Position numbers and translations under genes: made by a program. From positions 1 to 8,150 of the forward strand of contig CALKBB010000225.1 in assembly GCA_937989795.1 (NCBI GenBank): a stretch of DNA of 8,150 bases, read 5' to 3'. This document shows, one piece after another, positions 1 to 6,061 of this stretch (positions are counted from its first letter, which is position 1; each line of letters starts with the position of its first letter). Under the pieces are notes generated by a model that worked only from the letters and a program-made list of their open reading frames with translations, was not told where the DNA came from and made no database searches. The DNA comes from an uncultured Collinsella sp. (GTDB lineage Bacteria > Actinomycetota > Coriobacteriia > Coriobacteriales > Coriobacteriaceae).

Positions 1-955
1 TGTTCTCCAGCCTGGCGTCCTTGGAGGTGACCAGGCCCAGGACCACCTTCTGCTTGCCGATATAGCGCAGCGGCTCAAAGCCGCCGGCGCGCGGCGTGTC
101 GAACTCCAGATAGAACGCATCGACATTCTCATGTGCGAACAGATACGGAGCGATAGGGTCGTAGCCGCCTTCAAAAGCGTAGGTGGAGTGGTAGTTGCCG
201 CGGCACACATGCGTGTTGATGACCAGATCGTCGGACTTGTCCGCGATGGCGGCATTGTTGAGCGCCACGCCCAGCTCGCTTACCTTTTGCAGGTCGACCG
301 GGCTCATGCCGGTTTTGGCGACAAAATCGGTGTCGCAGTAGATGCCCCAGGTGCAGTCATCAAACTGGATATTGTGGCAGCCTGCTGCGTACAGGTCGGC
401 GATCACCGTGCGATAAGCGGCTGCGATGGCGTCGGCAAGTTCCTCATCGGTCTTATAGACAGCGCGCAGGCTCTCCTGCTGGCCGTCGCAGCGGTCGAGC
501 GTGACTTCGGAGAACGTCTGGATCGGCGCCGGAATGGTTTGCCGCGCGACCTGGCCCTCCCCCTCGAGCGCCTTGACAAATTTAAAGTGCTCGACGAACG
601 GATGGTTCTCGCCGCTAATGGGGCCGGTTACCACGGCGGTGTCGGCTGTGGTCTCCTCGTCGTGGAACATATAGCCCGTACGCGAGGTACGGCGTTCAAT
701 GCCGTTGAGCCCCCACATAAAGTCGAGGTGCCAGTAACTGCGGCGAAACTCGCCATCGGTAATCACCTGCAGGCCAGCGGACTTTTGCTTGTCCACCAGG
801 TCGCGAATGGCCTCATCCTCGACGGCCTTAAGGCCGGCGGCGTCGAGTGTGCCCGCAGCATAGGCGGCACGGGCGTCCTTTACGGCCTGTGGACGAAGAA
901 AGCTGCCGACGATATCGGCGCGAAACGGCGCGTTCGGTTGAATCGAAGTGCTCAT
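1..955 (-). CDS. Cobalamin-independent methionine synthase-like protein (YxjG/YxjH type), 3' end outside window
   Basis: This is the first 318 codons of a MetE C-terminal-domain-like protein, which transfers a methyl group to homocysteine or a related thiol to make methionine in the cytoplasm. The N-terminus has the family's VGSFLRP segment (about residues 19-25), then FRRSYWHLDFMWG. The zinc-site pair HxC followed by RGN is visible at His249 and Cys251, and Glu284 in LEFD is a likely further ligand; the last Cys ligand would lie beyond the left edge. Family members are about 370-380 residues, so roughly 60 residues are missing. The ATG at 955 is supported by AGGGAG (962-967) six bases upstream. 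Homology is to the short YxjG/YxjH group, not to full-length two-domain MetE, so the methyl donor (folate or another compound) cannot be decided here. A LysR regulator gene lies just upstream on the same strand with likely binding sites in the gap, suggesting sulfur amino acid control. Confidence 0.9.
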   Translation of the reverse strand, partial: MSTSIQPNAPFRADIVGSFLRPQAVKDARAAYAAGTLDAAGLKAVEDEAIRDLVDKQKSAGLQVITDGEFRRSYWHLDFMWGLNGIERRTSRTGYMFHDEETTADTAVVTGPISGENHPFVEHFKFVKALEGEGQVARQTIPAPIQTFSEVTLDRCDGQQESLRAVYKTDEELADAIAAAYRTVIADLYAAGCHNIQFDDCTWGIYCDTDFVAKTGMSPVDLQKVSELGVALNNAAIADKSDDLVINTHVCRGNYHSTYAFEGGYDPIAPYLFAHENVDAFYLEFDTPRAGGFEPLRYIGKQKVVLGLVTSKDARLEN

Positions 956-993
956 AGATATCTCCCTTTGCATTGGTTGCTTTACTGGGACAG

Positions 994-1022
994 AGTATGA
1001 GCGCTCATATGACCATCGTAAA
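994..1022 (-). promoter_or_regulatory. Possible promoter of the methionine synthase-like gene
   Basis: On the minus strand TTTACG (1022-1017) and CATACT (999-994) are separated by 17 bases. Each matches four of six consensus positions. Transcription would start near 987, leaving a leader of about 30 bases before the ATG at 955. The match is modest, but it places the upstream LysR-type dyad at about -66, the usual distance for that family. The boxes are visible in the sequence; their use is inferred. Confidence 0.35.
996..1009. promoter_or_regulatory. Perfect 14-bp palindrome, possible operator
   Basis: TATGAGCGCTCATA is its own exact reverse complement. It lies 41 bases upstream of the methionine synthase-like start and overlaps the candidate -10 box. 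That position fits a repressor operator. The binding protein is unknown; the sequence differs from the LysR-type dyad further upstream, so a second regulator is possible. Confidence 0.4.
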
Positions 1023-1041
1023 ATATACGTTTATAACAGTT

Positions 1042-1064
1042 TGATATAGATGCTTCCTATATCA
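1042..1064. promoter_or_regulatory. LysR-type binding site candidate (dyad with ATAG-N7-CTAT core)
   Basis: TGATATAG (1042-1049) and CTATATCA (1057-1064) form a perfect 8-bp dyad around a 7-base spacer. The inner core ATAG-N7-CTAT contains the T-N11-A pattern typical of LysR-family recognition sites. It sits between the lysR-type gene and the methionine synthase-like gene, about 66 bases upstream of the inferred transcription start. The arms are AT-rich with no T tract after them on the minus strand, so an operator is more likely than a terminator. That the adjacent regulator binds here is inferred. Confidence 0.5.
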
Positions 1065-1110
1065 GTTGGGACTGCCATGAAGAGATTTGACCTGTACAGG
1101 ACGCAGCAGT

Positions 1111-2007
1111 CTAGATATGCTGACGGATCGCGTCGATATAGGCTTGACCGTAGCGCGTAAGCGTCGTGTTCTTGCGCGTGATGATGCCGATCTCCATGTA
1201 CTCATCCACATCGAGCGGAATCGAGATAATGCCGGGGCCGTTGAGTTCGTGGCTAATCACGCCCGAACACACCGTGTAGCCGTTAAGGCCCATAGCCAGG
1301 TTGAACAGCGTCGCACGGTCGCGCACGCGGATGTTCTTGCGGCGCTCAAACGTCGAGGTCAGTTCCTCGGAATAGTAAAACGAGTTGTAGCTGCCCTGCT
1401 CATAGGACAAAAATGGGTAGTCCTCGAGGTCTTCGAGCGTCACGCTGGAGCGGCCCGCCAGCGGATGGTCTGCACACACAAAAACGTGCGGTGTGGCGCA
1501 GAAGAGCCCTTCGAACACGAGCTCGTTGGCCGCCAGCATGCGCTCGATGACCTCGCGATTGTGCTCGGACAGGTACAGGATGCCGAGTTCGCTTTTCATA
1601 TGCGCGACATCCTCGATAATCTCGTGAGTCTGCTCCTCGCGCAGGGTGAAGTCGTAACGCGCGGCATCGAACTCGCGGATCACGTCGACAAACGCGTTGA
1701 CGGCAAAGGAATAATGCTGACAGCTCACACTAAAATGCGGCACCTGCTCGGATGCGCCCTTGTACTTACCTTCGAGCAGATCGGCCTGGTCAAGCACCTG
1801 TCGCGCGTAGCCCAAGAAGGTCTCGCCTTCCTCGGATACAACGACACCCTTGTTAGTGCGCTCAAAGATGCGCACACCCATCTCGTTTTCGAGATCGCGG
1901 ATCGACGCGGTAATCGAAGGCTGCGACACAAAGAGTCGGCGCGAGGCCTCGGTGATGCTGCCGCATTCGGCAACTTTGACGACATATCTGAGCTGCTGGA
2001 GCTTCAT
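1111..2007 (-). CDS. LysR-family transcriptional regulator
   Basis: This 298-residue protein has the normal LysR length. An N-terminal winged helix-turn-helix covers about residues 1-60: MKLQQLRYVV, then GSITEASRRLFVSQPSIT (the helix-turn-helix), then the FERTNKGVVVSEEG wing. A linker helix (to about 85) leads into a periplasmic-binding-like effector domain from about residue 90 (HFSVSCQHYSF) to the end. The frame stays open upstream to 2214, but the ATG at 2007 begins the conserved domain and has TAAGGAG (2014-2020) six bases before it. The gene follows the HAD phosphatase gene by 10 bases and precedes a methionine synthase-like gene on the same strand. A likely LysR box in that downstream gap suggests it activates the synthase, as MetR does for metE elsewhere. 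The effector is not known; a methionine-pathway metabolite is a guess from context. Confidence 0.93.
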   Translation of the reverse strand: MKLQQLRYVVKVAECGSITEASRRLFVSQPSITASIRDLENEMGVRIFERTNKGVVVSEEGETFLGYARQVLDQADLLEGKYKGASEQVPHFSVSCQHYSFAVNAFVDVIREFDAARYDFTLREEQTHEIIEDVAHMKSELGILYLSEHNREVIERMLAANELVFEGLFCATPHVFVCADHPLAGRSSVTLEDLEDYPFLSYEQGSYNSFYYSEELTSTFERRKNIRVRDRATLFNLAMGLNGYTVCSGVISHELNGPGIISIPLDVDEYMEIGIITRKNTTLTRYGQAYIDAIRQHI

Positions 2008-2017
2008 GGCTGTCTCC

Positions 2018-2926
2018 TTAGCTGTTCGCGAGATTCGCGTCGGCCGCACCCTCCTGGCGCATAAACGGCGGCATCTCCCCCGTCGCGGCGCAGGCGGCAA
2101 TCTGATGCAGAGCCCCGGCGACCGCATCGTCTGCCGCAGCGCCGATATGCCAGCGCGCGGCAGCCGTGACGGCCTCGTTGGCATTGGCGACTGCAACGGA
2201 ATTGGGAACGGCATCGATCATGGGCAAATCGTTATCGGAATCGCCAAATACGGCCACCTCGTCGGGCGTCAGGCTCAAGGCGCGCGCCAGCTCCAGCGCA
2301 GCGCAGCCCTTGTCCCAACCATCCGGAAGGATGTCGAACAGGCGCACTCGGTTGTTGGGAAACACAAGCGAGAGTTCCGGCACCTCAACGGCAACGCGCT
2401 CGCGTAGCTCCGCGAGCTCCTCACGCGAACGGGCACTCCAGATATTCGCCTTAAACACCGGCGCGCCATCGACGACGGGACGACACGGGGCCTCTTCGCC
2501 TTTGAGCCACGCATTGCCGCCCGACTCCATAGCGCGACGCACACGCTCGGGATTGCTCGTCACGCAATAGGCATCGTTGCCCCAAAAGTCATCGCCCAGG
2601 CTGTAGACTTTTAGAAATGTATCGTCGGTCTCTTGCTCCAGATAGTCAGCCAAACGCATCAGAGCATCGTTGTCGATTGCGCGCGAAGCGACTACTTCGC
2701 CGTCGACAAACATCACCTGGCCGTTACAGAACGCACCGGTCGAAAAACACTCGGAACGGTTTTTGAACATCCAGCCCATCGCGGACGGCTGACGACCCGA
2801 AACCGGCCCAAAGCGCAGACCCGCCGCCTGCATGGCATGAATACCCTCAATGGCGTAGTCGCTGGCGCCGTCATGCCCGGCTGGAATCAGCGTATCGTCC
2901 ATATCGGTCAGCACAAGTTTAATCAT
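2018..2926 (-). CDS. Cof-type HAD-superfamily hydrolase (phosphatase)
   Basis: This 302-residue cytosolic protein belongs to the Cof/YidA-like branch of the haloacid dehalogenase superfamily, which mostly removes phosphate from sugar phosphates, nucleotides or cofactors. All four catalytic motifs are present: DMDDT at 8-12 (nucleophile Asp8, acid/base Asp10), Ser43 in VSGR, Lys206 in DGWDKG, and the metal-binding FGDSDND at 227-233. The stretch between motifs II and III is the type-C2 cap that selects the substrate; substrate cannot be read from sequence. The ATG at 2926 has a G-rich GGGGG (2931-2935) just upstream, a weaker site than its neighbours use. Its TAA stop (2018-2020) lies within the next gene's Shine-Dalgarno, so the two are probably co-transcribed and translationally coupled. 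A TACAAT -10-like box (2960-2955) could start transcription, but no good -35 box is seen. Confidence 0.93.
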   Translation of the reverse strand: MIKLVLTDMDDTLIPAGHDGASDYAIEGIHAMQAAGLRFGPVSGRQPSAMGWMFKNRSECFSTGAFCNGQVMFVDGEVVASRAIDNDALMRLADYLEQETDDTFLKVYSLGDDFWGNDAYCVTSNPERVRRAMESGGNAWLKGEEAPCRPVVDGAPVFKANIWSARSREELAELRERVAVEVPELSLVFPNNRVRLFDILPDGWDKGCAALELARALSLTPDEVAVFGDSDNDLPMIDAVPNSVAVANANEAVTAAARWHIGAAADDAVAGALHQIAACAATGEMPPFMRQEGAADANLANS

Positions 2927-2963
2927 AAGGCCCCCATTCGTATCGGTCCTACCTATTGTAACG

Positions 2964-2998
2964 ACCTGCCAAAATAAACCTGTCCCTTTTTGGCAGGT
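2964..2998. repeat. Inverted repeat with 11-bp perfect arms in the HAD/thiM intergenic region
   Basis: ACCTGCCAAAA (2964-2974) is matched exactly by TTTTGGCAGGT (2988-2998) around a 13-base spacer containing AACCTGTCCC. It lies between divergent genes, upstream of the TPP riboswitch. It could be a regulatory dyad, a bidirectional hairpin, or a copy of a dispersed REP-like element; the GGGACAGGTT-type core read on the minus strand resembles repeats linked to REP-associated transposases. The repeat structure is certain, its nature is not. Confidence 0.7.
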
Positions 2999-3002
2999 GC
3001 GC

Positions 3003-3008
3003 TAGTAT
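3003..3008 (+). promoter_or_regulatory. Possible -10 box for the thiamine operon
   Basis: TAGTAT lies about 18 bases upstream of the riboswitch P1 helix and matches four of six consensus positions. No convincing -35 box is at the right distance; TTGGCA at 2990-2995 is too close. A start near 3015 would put the whole riboswitch in the leader. Confidence 0.3.
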
Positions 3009-3025
3009 AGGGAACAACAGATTCG

Positions 3026-3117
3026 ATGCGGGAGTGCCGGCGGTGCAAACCACAAGGCTGAGAGGGCATGGGGCCCAATCCTTTGAACCTGTCAGTTAAT
3101 GCTGGCGTAGGGAGCAT
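3026..3117 (+). promoter_or_regulatory. TPP riboswitch (THI element)
   Basis: The aptamer consensus is clear. The P1 helix is ATGC (3026-3029) with GCAT (3114-3117). GGGAGTGCC leads into P2, with GGCTGAGAGGG (3056-3065) in the pyrimidine-sensing arm. Next come CCAATCCTTTGAACCTG (3075-3091) and TTAATGCTGGCGTAGGGA (3096-3113), the conserved pyrophosphate-binding arm. A short GTG/CAC stem (3043-3045 with 3051-3053) fits an optional P3 extension. Thiamine diphosphate binding should stabilise P1 and let the terminator at 3130-3159 form, shutting off thiM and the genes after it. Element class is established knowledge; the off-switch mode follows from the adjacent terminator. Confidence 0.95.
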
Positions 3118-3129
3118 GCCGCCTTTACA

Positions 3130-3159
3130 GGGGCGCTGTCTATGCACAGCGCCCCTTTT
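3130..3159 (+). terminator. Riboswitch-controlled intrinsic terminator
   Basis: GGGGCGCTGT (3130-3139) pairs perfectly with ACAGCGCCCC (3146-3155) across a six-base loop, followed by TTTT (3156-3159). It sits 12 bases after the TPP aptamer and ends 22 bases before the thiM start, the layout of a transcription-attenuating riboswitch. A competing antiterminator may use CCTGT (3088-3092) with ACAGG (3127-3131) and GGCG (3104-3107) with CGCC (3120-3123), which would break the aptamer and take the first bases of the terminator stem. Confidence 0.92.
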
Positions 3160-3166
3160 CTATGCC

Positions 3167-3173
3167 AAGGAGG
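3167..3173 (+). promoter_or_regulatory. Ribosome binding site that fixes the GTG start of thiM
   Basis: AAGGAGG lies eight bases before the GTG at 3182. The only in-frame ATG upstream (3068) is inside the riboswitch, and the next one downstream (3212) has no comparable site, so this motif decides the start. Confidence 0.85.
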
Positions 3174-3181
3174 CATGTGCA

Positions 3182-4021
3182 GTGATTGATTCGGAACAGC
3201 TTAAGCAACATATGGTCAAGGCCGTGGAGGAGATTCGCGCCACCAATCCGATGGCCGGCTCCATCACCAACACGGTGACGATCGACTTTGTCGCCAACGC
3301 ACAGCTCGCCGTGGGCGGATCGGCCGCCATGGTCTATCTGCCCGACGAGGGCGAGGCACTCGTTGCCGGCGGCGGCGCCATCTATCTCAATATGGGCACG
3401 CTCTTCCCCATCTACGAGCAGACGATTCCCCGCGCGGCCAAGGCGGCACATGACGCCGGCAAGCCCTGGGTGCTCGATCCGGTGGGCCTGGGCATCGGTA
3501 GCCTGCGCACCCAGTTGGTAAACGAGCTCAAGCAGTACAAGCCCGCCATCGTGCGCGGCAACGCCTCCGAGATTATCGCACTCGCCGGCCTGTGGGGTCT
3601 TGAGGGCGAGGCGGCTGATCTGAGCCGCGTACGCGGTGTCGATACCACCGACACGGTCGACGCCGCCCGCGATGCCGCCGTGGCGCTCGCCCGCTACACC
3701 GGCGGCGCCGTTGTAGTCTCGGGCGAAGTCGACCTGATTACCGACGGCACGACCGTGGCCAAGTCCCACGGCGGCAGCCCGCTCATGTCCAAGATCACCG
3801 GCTGCGGCTGCTCACAGGGCGGCGTGCTGGCCGTGTACGCCTGTGCCGCCGACCCGTTTACGGCTGCCGTCTGCGGTACCGCCGTCTACAACGTGGCCGG
3901 CACGCGTGCCGCCGCTGTCGCCGATGCCCCGGCAAGCTTTAAGGTCGCCTTTATCGACGAACTCTACCGCGCGACCGCCCAGGACATCGCCGATAACCGA
4001 CTCGAGCTCGAGGAGGCATAG
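3182..4021 (+). CDS. thiM: Hydroxyethylthiazole kinase
   Basis: ThiM phosphorylates 4-methyl-5-(2-hydroxyethyl)thiazole with ATP, salvaging the thiazole half of thiamine in the cytoplasm. The 279 residues (family about 260-275) show the ribokinase-like fold landmarks: NPMAGSITN at 22-30, VANAQLAVGGSAAMV, the NMGTL strand, KPWVLDPVGLG, a VRGNASEI segment, and the anion-hole/catalytic TGCGC at 206-210. In well-studied homologs the first motif reads P-x-VHCITN, so the HC pair is replaced by Gly-Ser here. The start is GTG at 3182, not an ATG, because AAGGAGG precedes it at correct spacing. Expression is under the TPP riboswitch. The stop is three bases before the next gene, and thiE follows, so this is a salvage operon. 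The thiazole kinase assignment is firm from motifs and context. Confidence 0.95.
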   Translation: MIDSEQLKQHMVKAVEEIRATNPMAGSITNTVTIDFVANAQLAVGGSAAMVYLPDEGEALVAGGGAIYLNMGTLFPIYEQTIPRAAKAAHDAGKPWVLDPVGLGIGSLRTQLVNELKQYKPAIVRGNASEIIALAGLWGLEGEAADLSRVRGVDTTDTVDAARDAAVALARYTGGAVVVSGEVDLITDGTTVAKSHGGSPLMSKITGCGCSQGGVLAVYACAADPFTAAVCGTAVYNVAGTRAAAVADAPASFKVAFIDELYRATAQDIADNRLELEEA

Positions 4022-4024
4022 GCC

Positions 4025-4366
4025 ATGTCCGAGCCCGCAACCAATGCCGACATGAACACGCTCGTCGCCGTGGCCATCGCCCCGTGCGGCACCGGCGATG
4101 AGCTATCCGCCGAGGTCGCCGAGGTCGTGCGTGTTATTCGCGAGAGCGGCCTTCCCAACCGCACCACCTCGATGTTCACCGAGATCGAGGGCGACTGGGA
4201 CGAGGTCATGCAGGTCGTGCGCGACGCAACCTTTGTGTTGGCGAGCAAGGGCATCCGCACCGAAGTCGTGCTCAAAGCCGATATTCGACCCGGATTTACC
4301 GACACCATGACCGGCAAGCTCGAGCGCATGGAAGCACAGATCAAAAAGCAGGAGGAAGCACGATGA
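4025..4366 (+). CDS. Thiamine-binding protein, UPF0045/MTH1187 family
   Basis: This 113-residue protein matches the Thiamine_BP (formerly DUF77, UPF0045) family, whose small ferredoxin-like domains form multimers that bind thiamine or a pyrimidine precursor. Diagnostic segments are VAIAPCGTGDELSAEV (about 16-31), the TTSMFTEIEGDWDEV region (about 47-61), LKADIRPG and DTMTGKLERME near the C-terminus. The N-terminus has about 11 extra residues before the first strand; ATG at 4034 and at 4055 are other options, but AGGAGG (4011-4016) sits eight bases before 4025. It lies between thiM and thiE, overlapping the thiE start in an ATGA, so the three genes are translationally coupled under one TPP riboswitch. 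A role as thiamine/HMP carrier, sensor or chaperone is plausible; no catalytic residues are seen. Charged C-terminal helix, no signal peptide. Confidence 0.88.
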   Translation: MSEPATNADMNTLVAVAIAPCGTGDELSAEVAEVVRVIRESGLPNRTTSMFTEIEGDWDEVMQVVRDATFVLASKGIRTEVVLKADIRPGFTDTMTGKLERMEAQIKKQEEAR

Positions 4367-5058
4367 GCATCCGCGACAACCTTGATATCTCGGCCTATCT
4401 GGTACTCGGCCCCGAAAACACGCTGGGGCGTCCCGTGGGCGATGTGGTGGCCCAGGCGCTCGACGCAGGCTTTACCTGCATCCAGGTGCGCTCCAAGGTG
4501 GCAAGCGCCCGCGAGATCATCGCACTGACCGGAGACGCTGCGCAGGCAATCGCACAGGCTGGCAAGACCGGTCAGGTCGCCCTGCTCATCGACGACCGCC
4601 TGGACTGCGTACTCGCCGCGCGCGAGCAGGGTATTGCTGTCGACGGCGTGCACGTGGGCCAGAGCGATATTCCCGTCGAGGTCTGCCGCGAACTTTTGGG
4701 CCCCGATGCCATCGTGGGCCTTTCGGCCCGTTGCGAGGAGATGCTCGAGTACGTCAAGACCGCCGACATGAGCCTAGTCGACTACCTGGGCATCGGCCCG
4801 CTCCACGAAACCGAGACCAAGCGTGACTGCGGACGCGCGGCCGACGGCTCCATCATCACCAAGAGCTTTGAGGACCTGGCCGCACTCCACGCGGCAAGCC
4901 CCGTGCCCATCGTGGTGGGCGGCGGCGTCAAGACGGCCGACCTGCCGCAGCTCAAGGCCACCGGCGTCGACGGCTTCTTTGTGGTGAGCGCCGTCTGCAG
5001 CGCCAATGACCCCTACGCCGCGGCCAAGGAACTCGTCGATACCTGGCAGCAGGCATAG
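4363..5058 (+). CDS. thiE: Thiamine phosphate synthase
   Basis: ThiE couples hydroxymethylpyrimidine diphosphate with thiazole phosphate (the ThiM product) to form thiamine phosphate and diphosphate. The 231-residue TIM barrel carries QVRSK at 41-45 (phosphate contacts), IDDRLD at 76-81, GVHVGQSDIP at 95-104 (metal-binding Asp102), IVGLSA, GIGPLHETETKRD (pyrophosphate-binding Thr/Lys loop) and VVGGGV near the C-terminal phosphate site. Family members usually have Asn in the IND motif where Asp77 stands, and GPxFPT where GPLHET stands, so this is a diverged but complete subtype. The ATG overlaps the stop of the upstream thiamine-binding gene (ATGA at 4363-4366), with AGGAGG (4350-4355) seven bases before. 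It is the last gene of the riboswitch operon and faces the convergent patatin gene across an inverted repeat. Confidence 0.94.
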   Translation: MSIRDNLDISAYLVLGPENTLGRPVGDVVAQALDAGFTCIQVRSKVASAREIIALTGDAAQAIAQAGKTGQVALLIDDRLDCVLAAREQGIAVDGVHVGQSDIPVEVCRELLGPDAIVGLSARCEEMLEYVKTADMSLVDYLGIGPLHETETKRDCGRAADGSIITKSFEDLAALHAASPVPIVVGGGVKTADLPQLKATGVDGFFVVSAVCSANDPYAAAKELVDTWQQA

Positions 5059-5102
5059 GCTCAGGCCGAGCAGCCGATTCGCAGCCTCATACCTTCAGCA
5101 AT

Positions 5103-5148
5103 GGAAAGCGCATCCCAGTTTGGACCCCCATTCCGGGATGCGCTTTCC
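5103..5148. terminator. 14-bp perfect inverted repeat between convergent genes, probable bidirectional terminator
   Basis: GGAAAGCGCATCCC (5103-5116) and GGGATGCGCTTTCC (5135-5148) are exact reverse complements with an 18-base loop. The element fills the 112-base gap between the thiE stop and the patatin stop, where a shared terminator is expected. No clear T tract follows on either strand, so termination may be weak or factor-aided. It could also be a dispersed palindromic repeat. Confidence 0.6.
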
Positions 5149-5170
5149 GCCGAGTCCACGGCAGTTTGCC

Positions 5171-6040
5171 CTACCCCGCCAGATACGCTTCCAACGCCGG
5201 CAAAGTCGCCTCCGCATCGTGGCGGCCGACCTGGTAGATGCGCTCGAGCTCATCCGGTTCGCGGCACAGCGACGGCACCTTCACCGATTCGCTCGGCCGT
5301 ACCACAAAGATTTCGCCGGCAGCCTCGCGACGCGCCAGGTCATCGAGCGTGGCGTTGTAGACCTCATGCCGATGCTCAAGCGCTGCGACAAACTCCGGGT
5401 AGTGACGGAACACGCGCCGCAGCATGGGCATCACACTGTTGGGCTGCTTCACAAAGCCCGCCGGCTGTGTGAGCACCACGATATTGCGGTCATACCCCTG
5501 CGCAAACAACCAAGCGCTGGGAATGGAATCAGCCACGCCGCCATCCAGGTACTTACGGCCCTCAATGGCAACAGGACGCGTCGCCACAGGAATCGCCGAC
5601 GATGCCCGGATCCACTCGATATCCCTCTCGTCGCCATAGGGCAGGTCGTGGTAGACGGCCTTGCCCGTCTCGATATCGGTACACACGCACGTAAACCGCA
5701 TGGGGCAGGCGCGATATGTCTCCAAATCGATGGGATCGCGCTCGATGGGCACCTCGTGATAGGCAAAATCGGCATTGAACATGTCGCCGGTTCGCAACCA
5801 GCTCGTCACGCTCGCATAGCGCTTGTCGGCGCAATAGGCCTTGTTGTAGCGAATGGCGCGCCCGATCTGCCGCGATTTAAAGTTGTAGCCAAACGCCGCG
5901 CCCGCCGAGACACCCACCATATGGTCGCAAGTTAAGCCATGCTCCATCCATACGTCGAGCACGCCTGCCGTATACATACCGCGGTAGCCGCCTCCCTCGA
6001 GCGCCAGCCCCACCGTGCGCGTCATATTTGACTGTGCCAT
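5171..6040 (-). CDS. Patatin-like phospholipase family protein
   Basis: This 289-residue protein is a patatin-fold serine hydrolase of the bacterial YjjU-like group, which cleaves acyl esters of phospholipids or similar lipids. The oxyanion-hole motif GGGYRG is at 16-21, the nucleophile elbow GVSAG holds Ser45, and the second dyad member is Asp166 in DGG (166-168). The last roughly 100 residues form a C-terminal extension seen in this group. There is no signal peptide or membrane span, so it is probably cytosolic or peripheral. The frame is open upstream to 6124, but the ATG at 6040 has GGAG (6049-6052) at eight bases and matches where homology starts; a later ATG at 6025 lacks a site. It appears monocistronic and convergent to thiE. 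Substrate and role are not shown by the neighbours. Confidence 0.92.
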   Translation of the reverse strand: MAQSNMTRTVGLALEGGGYRGMYTAGVLDVWMEHGLTCDHMVGVSAGAAFGYNFKSRQIGRAIRYNKAYCADKRYASVTSWLRTGDMFNADFAYHEVPIERDPIDLETYRACPMRFTCVCTDIETGKAVYHDLPYGDERDIEWIRASSAIPVATRPVAIEGRKYLDGGVADSIPSAWLFAQGYDRNIVVLTQPAGFVKQPNSVMPMLRRVFRHYPEFVAALEHRHEVYNATLDDLARREAAGEIFVVRPSESVKVPSLCREPDELERIYQVGRHDAEATLPALEAYLAG

Positions 6041-6061
6041 GCGACTATCTCCGTTCCTACG

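Noticed and set aside
131..1000. Long plus-strand open frame opposite the methionine synthase-like gene
   Set aside because: No recognisable domain and no ribosome site; it mirrors the well-supported minus-strand gene with GC-rich codons.
1091..1100. CCTGTACAGG palindrome after the LysR stop
   Set aside because: Only 10 bp with no loop and no T tract; too short to call a terminator and likely to occur by chance.
1087..2064. Plus-strand open frame of 325 codons opposite the LysR gene
   Set aside because: Antisense shadow; the minus strand shows an unmistakable helix-turn-helix and a full-length LysR protein.
2008..2214. Longer LysR protein with 69 extra N-terminal residues
   Set aside because: The extra part is arginine/proline-rich, lies within the HAD gene and lacks a ribosome site; the family starts at MKLQQLR.
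3068..3181. ATG start of thiM within the riboswitch
   Set aside because: It would translate the aptamer and terminator; a GTG at 3182 has a strong ribosome site and fits the family length.
5006..5935. Plus-strand open frame of 309 codons opposite the patatin gene
   Set aside because: Shadow frame; it overlaps the end of thiE and the terminator-like repeat, and the minus strand has all patatin motifs.
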